Shown piece by piece: positions 11,104-20,193 of a stretch of 49,508 nt of DNA; position 1 is the first letter of the stretch; every line of letters begins with the position of its first letter. The notes below the pieces were generated by a model, which worked only from the letters and a program-made list of their open reading frames with translations, made no database searches and was not told the DNA's origin. A program made the translations under genes and the position numbers. Origin of the DNA: Clostridiales bacterium (GTDB taxonomy: Bacteria; Bacillota; Clostridia; Peptostreptococcales; Anaerovoracaceae); assembly GCA_022763735.1 (NCBI GenBank), contig JALEQY010000105.1, positions 1 through 49,508 of the forward strand, written 5' to 3'.

Positions 11104-12495
11104 CTATTCTATATTATTTTTAAGTGATCTTATTTCTTCTGCAAACTCAGAATCCTTTTTTATTTCTTCTGCTATTTTCGCGCAGGCATGTTTTACTGTT
11201 GAATGATCTCGTCCTCCGAAGGATTTTCCTATTTTAGGGAGTGATTCGTCGGTCATTTCCCTGCAGAGATACATTGCTATCTGTCTTGGATATGCAAATT
11301 CTCTTTTTCTTTTGGATGATTCAATATCTGCTATCTTTATATTATATTTTTTACATACAGCTTTCTTGATTGTTTCACATGTTATGTTGAAATCACCTGT
11401 AGAGAATATATCGTTAAGGCTTGTTCTTGCAAATTTTACATTTATTTTCTGTTTAAACAGTGTTGAATAGCTGATTATTCTGGTAAGAGCACTTTCAAGC
11501 TCTCTTATATTGAATTTTACTTTGCCAGCTATAAGGTCAATAACCTCGAGCATATCATCATCGATGGTAACTCCTTCCAGTTCTGCTTTATTTCTCAGTA
11601 TTGCAACTCTTGTTTCGAAATCAGGCGGTTTGATGTCAGCAACTATGTTCCACTGGAACCTTGACCTGAGTCGTTCATCCAGATCTGTCAGTTTGCTTGG
11701 ATGGCGGTCGCTTGATATTACAATCTGCTTCTCCAGTTCATAAAGTGTATTGAAAGTATGGAAAAATTCAACCTGTGTTGCATCCTTTCCTTCTATGAAC
11801 TGTATATCGTCAATTAAAAGTACATCGATATTCCTGTACTTGTTTTTAAAGGCATTCATTTTGTTATTATGGTTTTTCTTGTCCTGTATTGCCTTGATGA
11901 GCTCTGATGCGAACATTTCAGATGATACGTAGAGAACTTTTTTTGACGGATCATTTTCAAGTATGTAGTGTCCTATTGCATGCATCAGATGTGTTTTGCC
12001 CAACCCTGATCCTCCGTATATAAAGTAAGGATTGTAGGCTGCAGCTGGTGATTCAGCAACTGCCAGTGCTACTGCATGAGCATATTTGTTGTTTTCTCCG
12101 ACAATAAAATTGTCGAAGTTGTATCTGGGGTTAAGGAAGTACTCTTCCCTGAATTCATCTTCGTTTTCTGCTTCTATTATCTGAGTTTTTTTCTGTGATG
12201 TTTTGTCGCTGCTGAAAAATTCGCCGAGTTCTTCTTCAGTCATAAGTTTGACTACGACTTTGTATTTTTTTCCATATACGGCTTCTATAGATTGTTCGAA
12301 TATTGGAATATATCGTGTATTTAACAGGTTTATATGAAAATCATCTGAAGATGCTGCGTAAAAAACTTCTGCTTCTTCATCGATATCCAGAGGTGTAAGC
12401 GGAAGAAACCATGTCCTGTAGCTGACTTCTGTAACATTTTTACTTATTTCTGATAATACGTCCTGCCATTTTCTTTCGTCGATTTTTTTTCTCAT
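11104..12495 (-). CDS. dnaA: Chromosomal replication initiator DnaA
   Basis: A 463-residue AAA+ initiator. Walker A is GGSGLGKTH (about residues 161-168), Walker B is VLLIDDIQFI, and the C-terminal domain IV has the signature GRDHSTVKHAC that reads DnaA boxes. An upstream in-frame ATG at 12510 overlaps the GAGGAG ribosome site that serves the ATG at 12495, so 12495 is preferred. The gene lies between two DnaA-box clusters and its promoter contains a DnaA box, implying autoregulation. Confidence 0.97.
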   Translation of the reverse strand: MRKKIDERKWQDVLSEISKNVTEVSYRTWFLPLTPLDIDEEAEVFYAASSDDFHINLLNTRYIPIFEQSIEAVYGKKYKVVVKLMTEEELGEFFSSDKTSQKKTQIIEAENEDEFREEYFLNPRYNFDNFIVGENNKYAHAVALAVAESPAAAYNPYFIYGGSGLGKTHLMHAIGHYILENDPSKKVLYVSSEMFASELIKAIQDKKNHNNKMNAFKNKYRNIDVLLIDDIQFIEGKDATQVEFFHTFNTLYELEKQIVISSDRHPSKLTDLDERLRSRFQWNIVADIKPPDFETRVAILRNKAELEGVTIDDDMLEVIDLIAGKVKFNIRELESALTRIISYSTLFKQKINVKFARTSLNDIFSTGDFNITCETIKKAVCKKYNIKIADIESSKRKREFAYPRQIAMYLCREMTDESLPKIGKSFGGRDHSTVKHACAKIAEEIKKDSEFAEEIRSLKNNIE

Positions 12496-12524
12496 GGTTT
12501 CTCCTCTCATTTTATGATGGATAT

Positions 12525-12554
12525 ATCATATCAAAAAAAGTTATCCACAGGCAA
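12525..12554 (-). promoter_or_regulatory. dnaA promoter with DnaA box in the spacer
   Basis: On the minus strand TTGCCT, an 18-base spacer and TATGAT lie upstream of dnaA. The perfect DnaA box TTATCCACA (12541-12549, plus strand) occupies the spacer next to the -35, an arrangement that would let DnaA repress its own gene. The hexamers are imperfect, so the promoter is less sure than the box. Confidence 0.5.
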
Positions 12555-12657
12555 TAGGTAATAAATTTTTGTTGAAAAAATTAAATTTTCGATAGTTATC
12601 CACTATCTGTGGATAAAATTGTGCACAATTTACACAGGCATAACAATATGTTGATAA
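12541..12657. other. oriC upstream DnaA-box cluster (rpmH-dnaA gap)
   Basis: DnaA boxes are at 12541-12549 (TTATCCACA), 12596-12604 (TTATCCACT) and 12608-12616 (TGTGGATAA, opposite strand), with a weaker TGTTGATAA at 12649-12657. The second and third form a tight inverted pair separated by three bases. AT-rich sequence (12555-12595) lies between the first box and the pair. Together with the dnaA-dnaN gap this makes a bipartite origin of the Bacillus type. The remaining ~100 bases up to rpmH hold its promoter and leader. Confidence 0.8.
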
Positions 12658-12705
12658 CTTCTGTTTCAACTATGATGGTTTTGCCATTTATGGTAATAAA
12701 ATCAA

Positions 12706-12734
12706 TTGACATAGCTGTTTCTGGGCGGTATAAT
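12706..12734 (+). promoter_or_regulatory. rpmH promoter
   Basis: TTGACA (12706-12711), a 17-base spacer and TATAAT (12729-12734) are both perfect consensus hexamers at ideal spacing. It points rightwards into rpmH and probably supplies rpmH-rnpA and downstream genes. Such strength fits a ribosomal protein gene. Confidence 0.88.
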
Positions 12735-12810
12735 AGACGAGCATGTATGCATGAATTGAAATTCAGATTTATGCTTTTTAGTTTAGGAAAAAAGGAGGAA
12801 TCGAGTCGTT

Positions 12811-12945
12811 ATGAAAATGACATATCAGCCAAAAAAGAGACAGAGAAAAAAAGTACATGGCTTCAGAAAAAGAATGAGTACTAAGAACGGTAGAAATGTT
12901 TTAAAGAGAAGAAGACAAAGAGGAAGAAAAGTTTTATCAGCATAG
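12811..12945 (+). CDS. rpmH: 50S ribosomal protein L34
   Basis: A 44-residue, extremely basic protein starting [18 protein letters not shown] and containing the L34 pattern [30 protein letters not shown] stands upstream of the ATG. The size and the place between dnaA and rnpA are diagnostic. Its leader carries the strong promoter at 12706-12734. Confidence 0.97.
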   Translation: MKMTYQPKKRQRKKVHGFRKRMSTKNGRNVLKRRRQRGRKVLSA

Positions 12946-12967
12946 AGACCGCAAGCGTGGTCTTTTT
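12946..12967 (+). terminator. Attenuating hairpin between rpmH and rnpA
   Basis: A seven-pair stem (AGACCGC against GTGGTCT with one G-U pair) with a four-base loop, followed by TTTTT. It comes directly after the rpmH stop. It probably ends most rpmH transcripts and lets a fraction through to rnpA, giving far more L34 than RnpA (inference). Confidence 0.6.
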
Positions 12968-12993
12968 GTTATGCTGTATAAAATGGTAATTTT

Positions 12994-13350
12994 ATGCTAA
13001 AAAAGGATATACTGAGAAATAAAGATGATTTTGCCGCTATTTATAAAAGGGGCAGATCCATCGGTGAAAGATATATAGTCCTTTTTTACAGGAAAAACAA
13101 TCTTTCATACAACAGAACAGCGTTTTTAGCAAGCAAAAAAGTGGGAAACAGCGTTGTGAGAAATCGTGCCAGACGTCTTATGAGAGAAAGCTATCGTTTT
13201 GTCCGCGATGATATGAGAACAGGATATGATCTTATTTTCATAGCCAGGAACACGATTAAAGGCAGGAAATTTTGTGATGTCCAGAAATCACTGAACAATG
13301 CTGTGAGAAAGGCGAAACTATATAACGGAGCAAGAGGTGATGATAAGTGA
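12994..13350 (+). CDS. rnpA: Ribonuclease P protein component
   Basis: A 118-residue basic protein that assists the catalytic RNA of RNase P. The RNR signature is [15 protein letters not shown], preceded by the [15 protein letters not shown] strand. It is positioned between rpmH and yidD as in most bacteria. Its last four bases overlap the GTG start of yidD, so the two are likely translationally coupled. Confidence 0.95.
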   Translation: MLKKDILRNKDDFAAIYKRGRSIGERYIVLFYRKNNLSYNRTAFLASKKVGNSVVRNRARRLMRESYRFVRDDMRTGYDLIFIARNTIKGRKFCDVQKSLNNAVRKAKLYNGARGDDK

Positions 13351-13556
13351 AGCATATACTGATTATGATCATCAGGTTCTATCAGAAATTCATATCTCCT
13401 CTTTTTCCTCCGACATGTAGATTTTATCCTACCTGCTCGACTTATTTTATTCAGGCATTGGAAAAATACGGTTTTTTTAAAGGAAGCTATCTCGGTATCA
13501 GGAGATTGCTCAGATGTCATCCGTTTAATCCGGGTGGATACGATCCTTTAAAATAG
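13347..13556 (+). CDS. yidD: Membrane protein insertion efficiency factor YidD
   Basis: A 69-residue protein with the YidD core [20 protein letters not shown], a basic [17 protein letters not shown] tail and the three conserved cysteines. It is thought to aid membrane insertion with YidC. The start is GTG, overlapping the rnpA stop as GTGA, and an AGAGGTGAT ribosome site lies within rnpA. It is followed 14 bases later by yidC. Confidence 0.93.
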   Translation: MKHILIMIIRFYQKFISPLFPPTCRFYPTCSTYFIQALEKYGFFKGSYLGIRRLLRCHPFNPGGYDPLK

Positions 13557-13570
13557 GAGGAAATTAATTA

Positions 13571-14284
13571 ATGTACACAATACTGGGAATAATAGCGAAA
13601 CCTATGGGATGGCTGATGCGCCTTCTTTATGGAGTTGTAGGTCATTATGGTATTGCTATTATAATTTTTACTGTAGTTGTAAAGCTCTGCCTGTATCCTC
13701 TGTACATAAAGCAGACAAAATCTACTGTTAAAATGGCAGAGGTTCAGCCTAAGATGCAGGCTTTGCAGAGAAAGTATGCCAATGATAAGGAAACCTTGAA
13801 TATCAAGATGGCTGAATTATACAAGGAAGAAAAATTCAACCCTATGGGCGGATGTCTTCCTATGCTGATTCAGATGCCTATCATCATGGGTCTTTTCGCT
13901 TTGCTGAGAAACCCTATGAAATATATAACTGGTGATATGATTTTCGCTTTCCATGAATCATTTCTGTGGATCAAAGACCTCAGTCAGCCGGATCCATGGA
14001 TACTTCCTATCATCGCAGGTGTTGCAACTTTTATCTCGTTCACTATGAACCAGCTGCTCAGCGGCAAGGATAATGCGAACAATCAGATGGGCGGAATGAT
14101 GAAGATGATGCAGTTCATCTTCCCGATCATGATTCTCTGGATGGCAAGATCGTTCCCTTCCGGACTTGCTCTTTACTGGGCTGTGAGCCAGATTATTCAG
14201 ATTTTCTTTAACATTCATATGGCAACTCTGAGAAAGAAATTAAGAAACGATAAAGGCGGAAATAAAAAGAAGGGTAAAAAATAA
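13571..14284 (+). CDS. yidC: Membrane protein insertase YidC
   Basis: A 237-residue YidC/Oxa1-type insertase of the short Gram-positive kind, without the large E. coli periplasmic domain. The hydrophobic segments are separated by the charged coiled-coil loop VQPKMQALQRKYANDKETLN. The C-terminus is a basic tail KGGNKKKGKK expected to touch ribosomes. In the first core segment the residue equivalent to the conserved groove arginine is Lys38 (FTVVVKLCLYPL), a conservative change. No cysteine lipobox is seen at the N-terminus, unlike SpoIIIJ of Bacillus. Its stop overlaps the jag start by one base. Confidence 0.94.
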   Translation: MYTILGIIAKPMGWLMRLLYGVVGHYGIAIIIFTVVVKLCLYPLYIKQTKSTVKMAEVQPKMQALQRKYANDKETLNIKMAELYKEEKFNPMGGCLPMLIQMPIIMGLFALLRNPMKYITGDMIFAFHESFLWIKDLSQPDPWILPIIAGVATFISFTMNQLLSGKDNANNQMGGMMKMMQFIFPIMILWMARSFPSGLALYWAVSQIIQIFFNIHMATLRKKLRNDKGGNKKKGKK

Positions 14285-15102
14285 TGGACTATTCAGAAAA
14301 ATGGGGTGTTGATGTCGAGGAGGCAGTAAAGCTTGCTCTCATTGATTTAAAAGTATCCCGAGATGAAGTGGAGGTCATTGTATTAGAAGAACCTTCGAAA
14401 GGTTTTTTTGGAATAGGCTCTAAACTTGCTAAAGTAAGAGTGGAAAAGAAAAAACCGGAAATCAAGGAAGAAGTAATTGATGAGGTTGTAAAACCGGAAC
14501 CTCAGAAAACAGCTGCTGTCAAACCTCAGGCAAAAGAACGCAGAAACGATAAGAAAAAATCCAGAGACAGGAAAGACAGGAAGGTCAAAGAAGAAAAAAC
14601 TGTTCCTGAAACAAATATAAATATTGAAGTAGTTAACAAAGATGAACTTAAGGATATCGAGGAGCATGAAGCTGTAACTTTCCTTAAGGAAATTACTGAG
14701 AAAATGGGTCTTTCACTTAATCTCAAGGCTAAAGCCGGAGATGGTATCGTGTATGTGGAAATGGATGGCAAGGATTCAGGTACTGTTATCGGTAAAAGAG
14801 GACAGACTCTTGATGCTATTCAGTATCTCACCAGTCTTGTAGTAAACAAGGACAGTGAAAAATACATTAAGGTTGTTGTTGATGCTGAGAATTACAGAGC
14901 TAAGAGACAGAAAACTCTCGAACAGCTGGCCAACAGACTTGCTGCAAAAGTTATTAAAACCAGGAAGCATGTAAGGCTTGAACCTATGAATCCATACGAG
15001 AGAAAAGTTATTCATGCCACACTGCAGCAGAACCCTCACATTACAACCAGAAGTGAAGGAGATGAACCTTACAGAAGAGTTGTGATTGAGCTGAAAAAAT
15101 AA
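14284..15102 (+). CDS. jag: RNA-binding protein Jag/KhpB-like
   Basis: A 272-residue protein with three modules. The N-terminal Jag_N domain is WGVDVEEAVKLALIDL with EEPSKGFFGIGSKLAKV. A lysine-rich linker follows, then a KH domain with GTVIGKRGQTLDAIQYL, and finally an R3H domain (ERKVIHATLQ and EPYRRVVIEL). The family binds RNA and affects cell division and elongation in Gram-positives. The gene begins at the last base of yidC, so translation is coupled. A terminator follows. Confidence 0.93.
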   Translation: MDYSEKWGVDVEEAVKLALIDLKVSRDEVEVIVLEEPSKGFFGIGSKLAKVRVEKKKPEIKEEVIDEVVKPEPQKTAAVKPQAKERRNDKKKSRDRKDRKVKEEKTVPETNINIEVVNKDELKDIEEHEAVTFLKEITEKMGLSLNLKAKAGDGIVYVEMDGKDSGTVIGKRGQTLDAIQYLTSLVVNKDSEKYIKVVVDAENYRAKRQKTLEQLANRLAAKVIKTRKHVRLEPMNPYERKVIHATLQQNPHITTRSEGDEPYRRVVIELKK

Positions 15103-15118
15103 TTCGGATTTTAATCAG

Positions 15119-15152
15119 AGCAATGCCTGAAGTCTATCGGGCATTGCTTTAT
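15119..15152 (+). terminator. Terminator after jag
   Basis: Arms AGCAATGCC and GGCATTGCT enclose a 12-base loop and are followed by TTTATTC. It separates the rpmH-jag group from mnmE. An open frame into mnmE begins inside this hairpin, which argues that the true mnmE start is further downstream. Confidence 0.7.
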
Positions 15153-15176
15153 TCAATTTACAGGAGAATCAATTAT

Positions 15177-16547
15177 ATGGATGATACTATTGCTGCTGTA
15201 GCTACTGCCTATGGTGAAGGTGGTATAGGAATAATAAGAATAAGCGGAGAAAAATCTCTTGATATACTTGAGGAAATTTTCGAATTTCATGGTATAGAAG
15301 AAATAGTGAACAGAAGGATGACTTATGGTAAAATTGTTGACAGAGATAATGGTCAAACTATAGATGAAGTCCTTGCTGTTTATATGAAAGGTCCTGCAAC
15401 ATATACTGCTGAAGATGTTGTTGAGATAAACTGTCATGGTAGTACTGTATCTTTAAGAAAGACTCTTTCTCTTGTTCTGAGAAAGGGTGCGCGTCTTGCT
15501 GAACCGGGTGAGTTTACCAAGAGGGCTTTTCTTAATGGAAGAATAGATCTGTCACAGGCGGAGGCAGTTATTGATGTTGTAAAGGCTAAAACAGACAAAA
15601 GCTTTGATGTTGCTTTATCACAGCTTGAAGGTGGACTTTCATCGTATATACGCGATATACGACAGAATCTCCTTGATCTCCTGGTTGATATTACAGTAAA
15701 TATAGATTATCCTGATGAGGATATTGAAGAAATAACATATGATAAACTGGAAATAAATATAAAGCAAATAGGCGATATGATTGAAAAACTGCTATCTACA
15801 GCCTCTTCAGGACGTATGATAAGAGAGGGAATAAGAGTAGCGATAGCAGGTAAACCTAACGTAGGAAAGTCTTCACTGATGAATGGCCTTCTCAGAGAAA
15901 CGCGTGCAATAGTGACAGAAATTCCAGGCACCACCAGAGATACTATTGAAGAAGCTTTGAGTATAAGAAATATACCTGTTTATCTGATTGATACAGCAGG
16001 TATCAGAGAAACATCAGACAAGGTGGAGAAGCTTGGAATTGAGAAGTCAAAAGAAGCATTCAACAATGCCGATTTTATAATTTTTATTATGGACGGCAGT
16101 GAAGAAATTTCTTCTGAAGATGAAGAGATCATTGAGTATCTTAAAGAAAGAAAATGCCTTGTGCTTATAAACAAGAAAGATCTTGAACAGAAGATTGATA
16201 GTGTTCAGATAAGAAATATGCTTCCGAATTCGCAGATAATAAAAACATCTCTCATTAACGGTGATGGTATAGAAGAAATAGAAAATGCCGTAGAAGAACT
16301 TGTATATGGTGGTGAAATAACTCAGAGTGAAAGCATGATGGTAAATAATGTACGCCATATAAATCTTCTGACTGACAGCTTCAATTCACTTGAAGATGCG
16401 CTGCAGATGGCTGTAAACAGAGAGGCTCTTGATTTTATTGAAATTGATGTGAAAAATGCATACGAACTAACCGGAGAAATTATCGGTGAAAGTGTGAATG
16501 ATGATATAATAAATGAAGTATTTGCCAGATTCTGTCTTGGCAAATAA
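15177..16547 (+). CDS. mnmE: tRNA modification GTPase MnmE
   Basis: A 456-residue GTPase that, with MnmG, adds the (carboxymethyl)aminomethyl group to U34 of certain tRNAs. The N-terminal THF-binding domain starts [20 protein letters not shown]1 is [10 protein letters not shown]3 is DTAGIRET and G4 is NKKD. The C-terminus ends FCLGK with the conserved cysteine. The ATG at 15177 has AGGAG eleven bases upstream and gives the usual family length; the extra upstream frame lies in the jag terminator. mnmG follows directly. Confidence 0.95.
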   Translation: MDDTIAAVATAYGEGGIGIIRISGEKSLDILEEIFEFHGIEEIVNRRMTYGKIVDRDNGQTIDEVLAVYMKGPATYTAEDVVEINCHGSTVSLRKTLSLVLRKGARLAEPGEFTKRAFLNGRIDLSQAEAVIDVVKAKTDKSFDVALSQLEGGLSSYIRDIRQNLLDLLVDITVNIDYPDEDIEEITYDKLEINIKQIGDMIEKLLSTASSGRMIREGIRVAIAGKPNVGKSSLMNGLLRETRAIVTEIPGTTRDTIEEALSIRNIPVYLIDTAGIRETSDKVEKLGIEKSKEAFNNADFIIFIMDGSEEISSEDEEIIEYLKERKCLVLINKKDLEQKIDSVQIRNMLPNSQIIKTSLINGDGIEEIENAVEELVYGGEITQSESMMVNNVRHINLLTDSFNSLEDALQMAVNREALDFIEIDVKNAYELTGEIIGESVNDDIINEVFARFCLGK

Positions 16548-16578
16548 ATTAATTAAACCGAAGGCGGTAATTTTTACA

Positions 16579-18465
16579 ATGGAAAAATTCTTAATGGGAA
16601 ATTACGACATTATTGTTGTCGGTGCCGGGCATGCCGGATGTGAAGCAGGTCTTGCTTCTGCCAGAATGGGCAAAAAGACTCTGCTTCTGTCAATAAATCT
16701 TGAAGCAGTTGCAATGATGGCGTGCAATCCTTCGATAGGAGGTACTGGCAAAGGACATCTTGTCAGAGAAATAGATGCACTCGGTGGTGAGATGGGAATA
16801 AATATTGATAAAACATTTATTCAGAGCAGAATGCTTAATACTGCCAAAGGTCCTGCTGTGCACTCTCTCAGAGCTCAGGCTGATAAAAACCAGTATCATA
16901 TTGAAATGAAAAAAACTCTTGAAGCTGAAAAGAATCTTGATCTGAAGCAGGGTGAAGTAACAGATCTTATTATAGAAGATGGAAAAGCCTGCGGAGTGGT
17001 TCTCAAAACTGGTTCATGCTACAGAGCTTCTGCAGTTATCCTTGCTACAGGAACCTTTCTGGCAGGAAAAATATTTATAGGTGAAAGTGCTTATGACAGC
17101 GGGCCTAATGGTCTGGCACCTTCAATGGAGCTTGCTGCGAAGCTGAGAGAGTATGGACTCCCTATGAGAAGATTCAAAACCGGAACACCTGCTCGTGCAC
17201 TTGCTCCGAGTTTCGATTATGATAAAATGACACCTCAGGATGGTGACGAGAAAATCGTTCCTTTTTCATTTATGAATGATGATCTTCAGAAAGATCAGGT
17301 TAAATGCTGGCTTACATATACCAATGAAAGAACTCATAAAGTAATACGGGATAACTTTCACAGATCTGCACTTTTTGGCGGCCAGATAGAGGGCGTAGGA
17401 CCAAGATACTGTCCTTCTATAGAAGACAAGGTAAACAGGTTTGCTGATAAGGAAAGACATCAGCTGTTTATTGAACCTGAGGGTCTGTATACTGATGAAA
17501 TGTATATACAAGGTATGTCATCAAGTCTTCCCGAAGATGTTCAGGTGGAATTTTACAGAACTATTGCAGGTCTTGAAAATGTAGAGATAGTACGCCCGGC
17601 GTATGCTATTGAATATGACTGTATAGATCCTCTTGATCTTAAGACAAGCCTTGAGAACAGGCATATAGAAAATCTGTTCTGTGCAGGTCAGTTCAACGGC
17701 AGTTCCGGTTATGAAGAGGCTGCAGCACAGGGTCTGATGGCAGGAATTAATGCTGTATGCAAAATAAATGGCCAAAAAAGTTTTGTTCTCGACAGAAGTG
17801 AGGCTTATATTGGCGTTCTCATCGACGATCTCGTGACTAAAGGTACTAATGAACCTTACAGAATAATGACCAGCAGAGCGGAATATAGGCTGGTTCTGAG
17901 GCAGGACAACGCAGATTTGCGTCTGACGGAGCGTGGATATGAGATTGGATTAGTAAAAAAAGACAGATATGATAGATATTTACAGAAAAAACGAGCTGTC
18001 GAGACAGAAACCGAAAGACTGAAAAATAAAATAGTCAGACCTGAATATGTTAACAATTTTCTTACCAAAAAAGGAAGCACACCGCTCAAGAGTGCTGTAT
18101 CTATGATTGAACTGCTCAAGCGTCCTGAAATAACTTATGATGATTCTGCTGAAATAGATGATGATAGACCTGCATTATCACAGCATCAGAAAACTATGCT
18201 GGAGGTTCAGATAAAGTATGAGGGATATATAAGCAAGCAGATGCAGCAGATAGAGAAATTTAAAAAACTGGAAAACAGGAAGCTTTCGCAGAATTTTGAT
18301 TATAATGAAGTAGAGGGATTGAGAATTGAAGCAAGACAGAAGTTAAATCAGTTCAGACCTGTATCTGTAGGTCAGGCTTCAAGAATATCCGGAGTTTCTC
18401 CTGCAGACATAAATGTACTTCTTATACATCTGGAAAAACTGAGAAGGAAGAAAAAGGAAATATAA
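16579..18465 (+). CDS. mnmG: tRNA uridine-5-carboxymethylaminomethyl modification enzyme MnmG
   Basis: A 628-residue FAD enzyme and partner of MnmE. The dinucleotide-binding motif is [12 protein letters not shown] near the N-terminus, followed by [24 protein letters not shown], and the C-terminal region has [11 protein letters not shown] and [11 protein letters not shown]. An in-frame ATG at 16513 would overlap the end of mnmE; ATG at 16579 with AAGGCGG upstream gives the normal length. Only a one-base gap separates it from rsmG, so mnmE-mnmG-rsmG form an operon. Confidence 0.95.
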   Translation: MEKFLMGNYDIIVVGAGHAGCEAGLASARMGKKTLLLSINLEAVAMMACNPSIGGTGKGHLVREIDALGGEMGINIDKTFIQSRMLNTAKGPAVHSLRAQADKNQYHIEMKKTLEAEKNLDLKQGEVTDLIIEDGKACGVVLKTGSCYRASAVILATGTFLAGKIFIGESAYDSGPNGLAPSMELAAKLREYGLPMRRFKTGTPARALAPSFDYDKMTPQDGDEKIVPFSFMNDDLQKDQVKCWLTYTNERTHKVIRDNFHRSALFGGQIEGVGPRYCPSIEDKVNRFADKERHQLFIEPEGLYTDEMYIQGMSSSLPEDVQVEFYRTIAGLENVEIVRPAYAIEYDCIDPLDLKTSLENRHIENLFCAGQFNGSSGYEEAAAQGLMAGINAVCKINGQKSFVLDRSEAYIGVLIDDLVTKGTNEPYRIMTSRAEYRLVLRQDNADLRLTERGYEIGLVKKDRYDRYLQKKRAVETETERLKNKIVRPEYVNNFLTKKGSTPLKSAVSMIELLKRPEITYDDSAEIDDDRPALSQHQKTMLEVQIKYEGYISKQMQQIEKFKKLENRKLSQNFDYNEVEGLRIEARQKLNQFRPVSVGQASRISGVSPADINVLLIHLEKLRRKKKEI

Positions 18466-18466
18466 T

Positions 18467-19177
18467 ATGAAAAATGTGGAAAGCATATGCAGCAGATTAC
18501 ATATAAATTATGATGATGGCAAATCCCGGAAATTTGAAGGATATATGGAATCTGTTCTTGAAAAAAATAAACATATAAATCTTACCGCTATAACTGATAG
18601 AGATGAATTTATAAGAAAGCATTATGTGGATTCTCTGCTTTGCGCTTCTTCAGCTGAATTCAGAAATGCAAATTCAGTTATAGATGTAGGTACAGGTGGA
18701 GGATTTCCCGGGATACCTCTCGCGATTGCTTTTCCTGAAAAAGAGTTTGTTCTTATTGATTCTCTTAATAAACGAATAAGAATAATAAATGAGTTGTGTG
18801 AGAATTATGGTATTGATAATGTGACTGCACTTCATGGCAGGGCAGAGGAACTGGGTCGTAACTCTAATTTCAGAGAATCATTTGATATATGTGTTTCCAG
18901 AGCTGTAGCGAATATGAGCACACTGTCCGAATATTGCCTGCCGTTTGTAAAAATAGGCGGTACATTTATAGCTTATAAAGGTCCTGAATGCAGTGAAGAA
19001 CTGAATAATGCTTCAAATGCCATCAGAATGCTGGGCGGTGAAGTCATGCGGATCGAGAATCCGCAGTTTGACGAACTACCATTTGAGCATACACTTATAT
19101 ATATTAATAAAGCTGAATCTACCCGGTCGAAATATCCGAGAAAAGCCGGAACTCCGTCAAAAGAGCCTATTAAATAA
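18467..19177 (+). CDS. rsmG: 16S rRNA (guanine527-N7)-methyltransferase
   Basis: A 236-residue SAM-dependent methyltransferase that modifies G527 of 16S rRNA. The SAM site is VIDVGTGGGFPGIPLAIAFP (motif I) and the N-terminal helix region contains NKHINLTAITDRDEFIRKHYVDSL, characteristic of RsmG/GidB. The order mnmE-mnmG-rsmG-noc is the common Firmicute order. The stop codon lies within the loop of the following terminator. Confidence 0.94.
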   Translation: MKNVESICSRLHINYDDGKSRKFEGYMESVLEKNKHINLTAITDRDEFIRKHYVDSLLCASSAEFRNANSVIDVGTGGGFPGIPLAIAFPEKEFVLIDSLNKRIRIINELCENYGIDNVTALHGRAEELGRNSNFRESFDICVSRAVANMSTLSEYCLPFVKIGGTFIAYKGPECSEELNNASNAIRMLGGEVMRIENPQFDELPFEHTLIYINKAESTRSKYPRKAGTPSKEPIK

Positions 19178-19195
19178 CGAATATAGGCTCTTTTT
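19162..19195 (+). terminator. Terminator overlapping the end of rsmG
   Basis: Arms AGAGCCTAT and ATAGGCTCT are followed by TTTTT. The left arm lies inside the last codons of rsmG and the stop codon lies in the loop, so ribosomes finishing rsmG could influence folding. Confidence 0.75.
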
Positions 19196-19264
19196 GTATG
19201 TCAGAAGTTCTTTTTTATAAATGTACAGGCTGTTATTATGTATTCAGGAAGGAGGAATGGATTT

Positions 19265-20047
19265 ATGTTTATGAGGAAAACGACTGAGATACCTATCAGT
19301 ATGATAAAGGCAAATAATCAGCAGCCAAGGAGTATTTTTGCTGAAGAACAGCTTCTGGAACTCAGAGATTCCATAAAAGAATTCGGTATTCTCCAGCCTC
19401 TGATTCTCAGGAAAGAATCAGCCGGAGATTATATGGTGATTGCAGGTGAACGAAGACTGCGTGCAGCAGCAATGGCAGGACTTGATAAAGTGCCTGCAAT
19501 AATAAGAGATGCTTCTGAGGAAGAAGCCGGTATGATTGCACTTGTTGAAAACATACAGAGAGAGAATCTGGGATACATAGAAGAAGCTAAAGCATATAAA
19601 TGTCTTATGGAAAAATATGGCTTCAGTCAACTTGAATTATCAGCGAGACTCGGTAAAAATCAGTCAACTATTTCAAATAAAATCAGAATACTGAACCTTC
19701 CTGAAGATATTCAGGAGATGCTTGTCAATAATAAACTGACTGAACGTCATGCCAGAGCGCTTCTGAAAATTGATGATGATTCTATAAGGAAAGTAATACT
19801 TAATAAAATTGTAAAAAATAATTTTAATGTGAAGCAGACTGAAAAGCTTGTGGATGAATATATGGTTCATAAAGAGGAGAAAGAAAGAGAGAGTAATAAA
19901 GTGAGACATATCAGCTATAAGCTGTATCTTAATACTTTAAGAAAAACATTTAACGACATGGCACTGAAAGAAAAAGGTGCAACTTTTGAGCAGGAGGATC
20001 GAGGTGATAACCTCAGGGTGATAATTACCATTCCTATCTGTCAGTAA
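19265..20047 (+). CDS. noc: Noc-like ParB-family protein
   Basis: A 260-residue ParB-family CTPase-fold protein. The ParB N-domain contains NNQQPRSIF, GILQPLILRK and the CTP-binding GERRLRAAA, followed by the ENIQREN box and a helix-turn-helix (SQLELSARLGKNQSTISNKIRIL). By position (after rsmG, before parA-parB) it corresponds to Noc, the nucleoid-occlusion paralogue. However, it starts MFMRKTTEIPI and lacks the N-terminal amphipathic membrane-targeting helix of Bacillus Noc, so membrane tethering is doubtful. ATG at 19265 is chosen for the AGGAGG upstream. It may instead be a second partition ParB. Confidence 0.82.
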   Translation: MFMRKTTEIPISMIKANNQQPRSIFAEEQLLELRDSIKEFGILQPLILRKESAGDYMVIAGERRLRAAAMAGLDKVPAIIRDASEEEAGMIALVENIQRENLGYIEEAKAYKCLMEKYGFSQLELSARLGKNQSTISNKIRILNLPEDIQEMLVNNKLTERHARALLKIDDDSIRKVILNKIVKNNFNVKQTEKLVDEYMVHKEEKERESNKVRHISYKLYLNTLRKTFNDMALKEKGATFEQEDRGDNLRVIITIPICQ

Positions 20048-20072
20048 CATATAATCCTAAATAACTTCTTTC

Positions 20073-20115
20073 AAAACTATCAGATGTTCCACGTGGAACA
20101 TCTGATAGTTTTTTG
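20073..20115 (+). terminator. noc terminator formed by a parS-centred perfect palindrome
   Basis: Bases 20073-20112 form a perfect 40-bp palindrome (20-bp arms, no loop) whose centre is the parS site, followed by further T residues. As RNA it gives a long stem closed by a small forced loop and then a T run, so it would act as the noc terminator while the DNA serves as the centromere site. Confidence 0.7.
20085..20100. promoter_or_regulatory. parS partition site 1
   Basis: TGTTCCACGTGGAACA is a perfect 16-bp palindrome with the CACGTG core and matches the Bacillus-type parS consensus. It stands just upstream of parA and would nucleate ParB sliding clamps close to oriC. Confidence 0.92.
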
Positions 20116-20193
20116 CAAAATAAGTGGTAAAAAAACAATAATTGATATATAATATGATAATAACACAAGAAAGTAATTAAAGGAGGCAACGAA

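Noticed and set aside
12609-12884. Open frame of 91 codons across the rpmH leader
   Set aside because: It overlaps DnaA boxes, the rpmH promoter and rpmH itself in another frame and has no family-like sequence.
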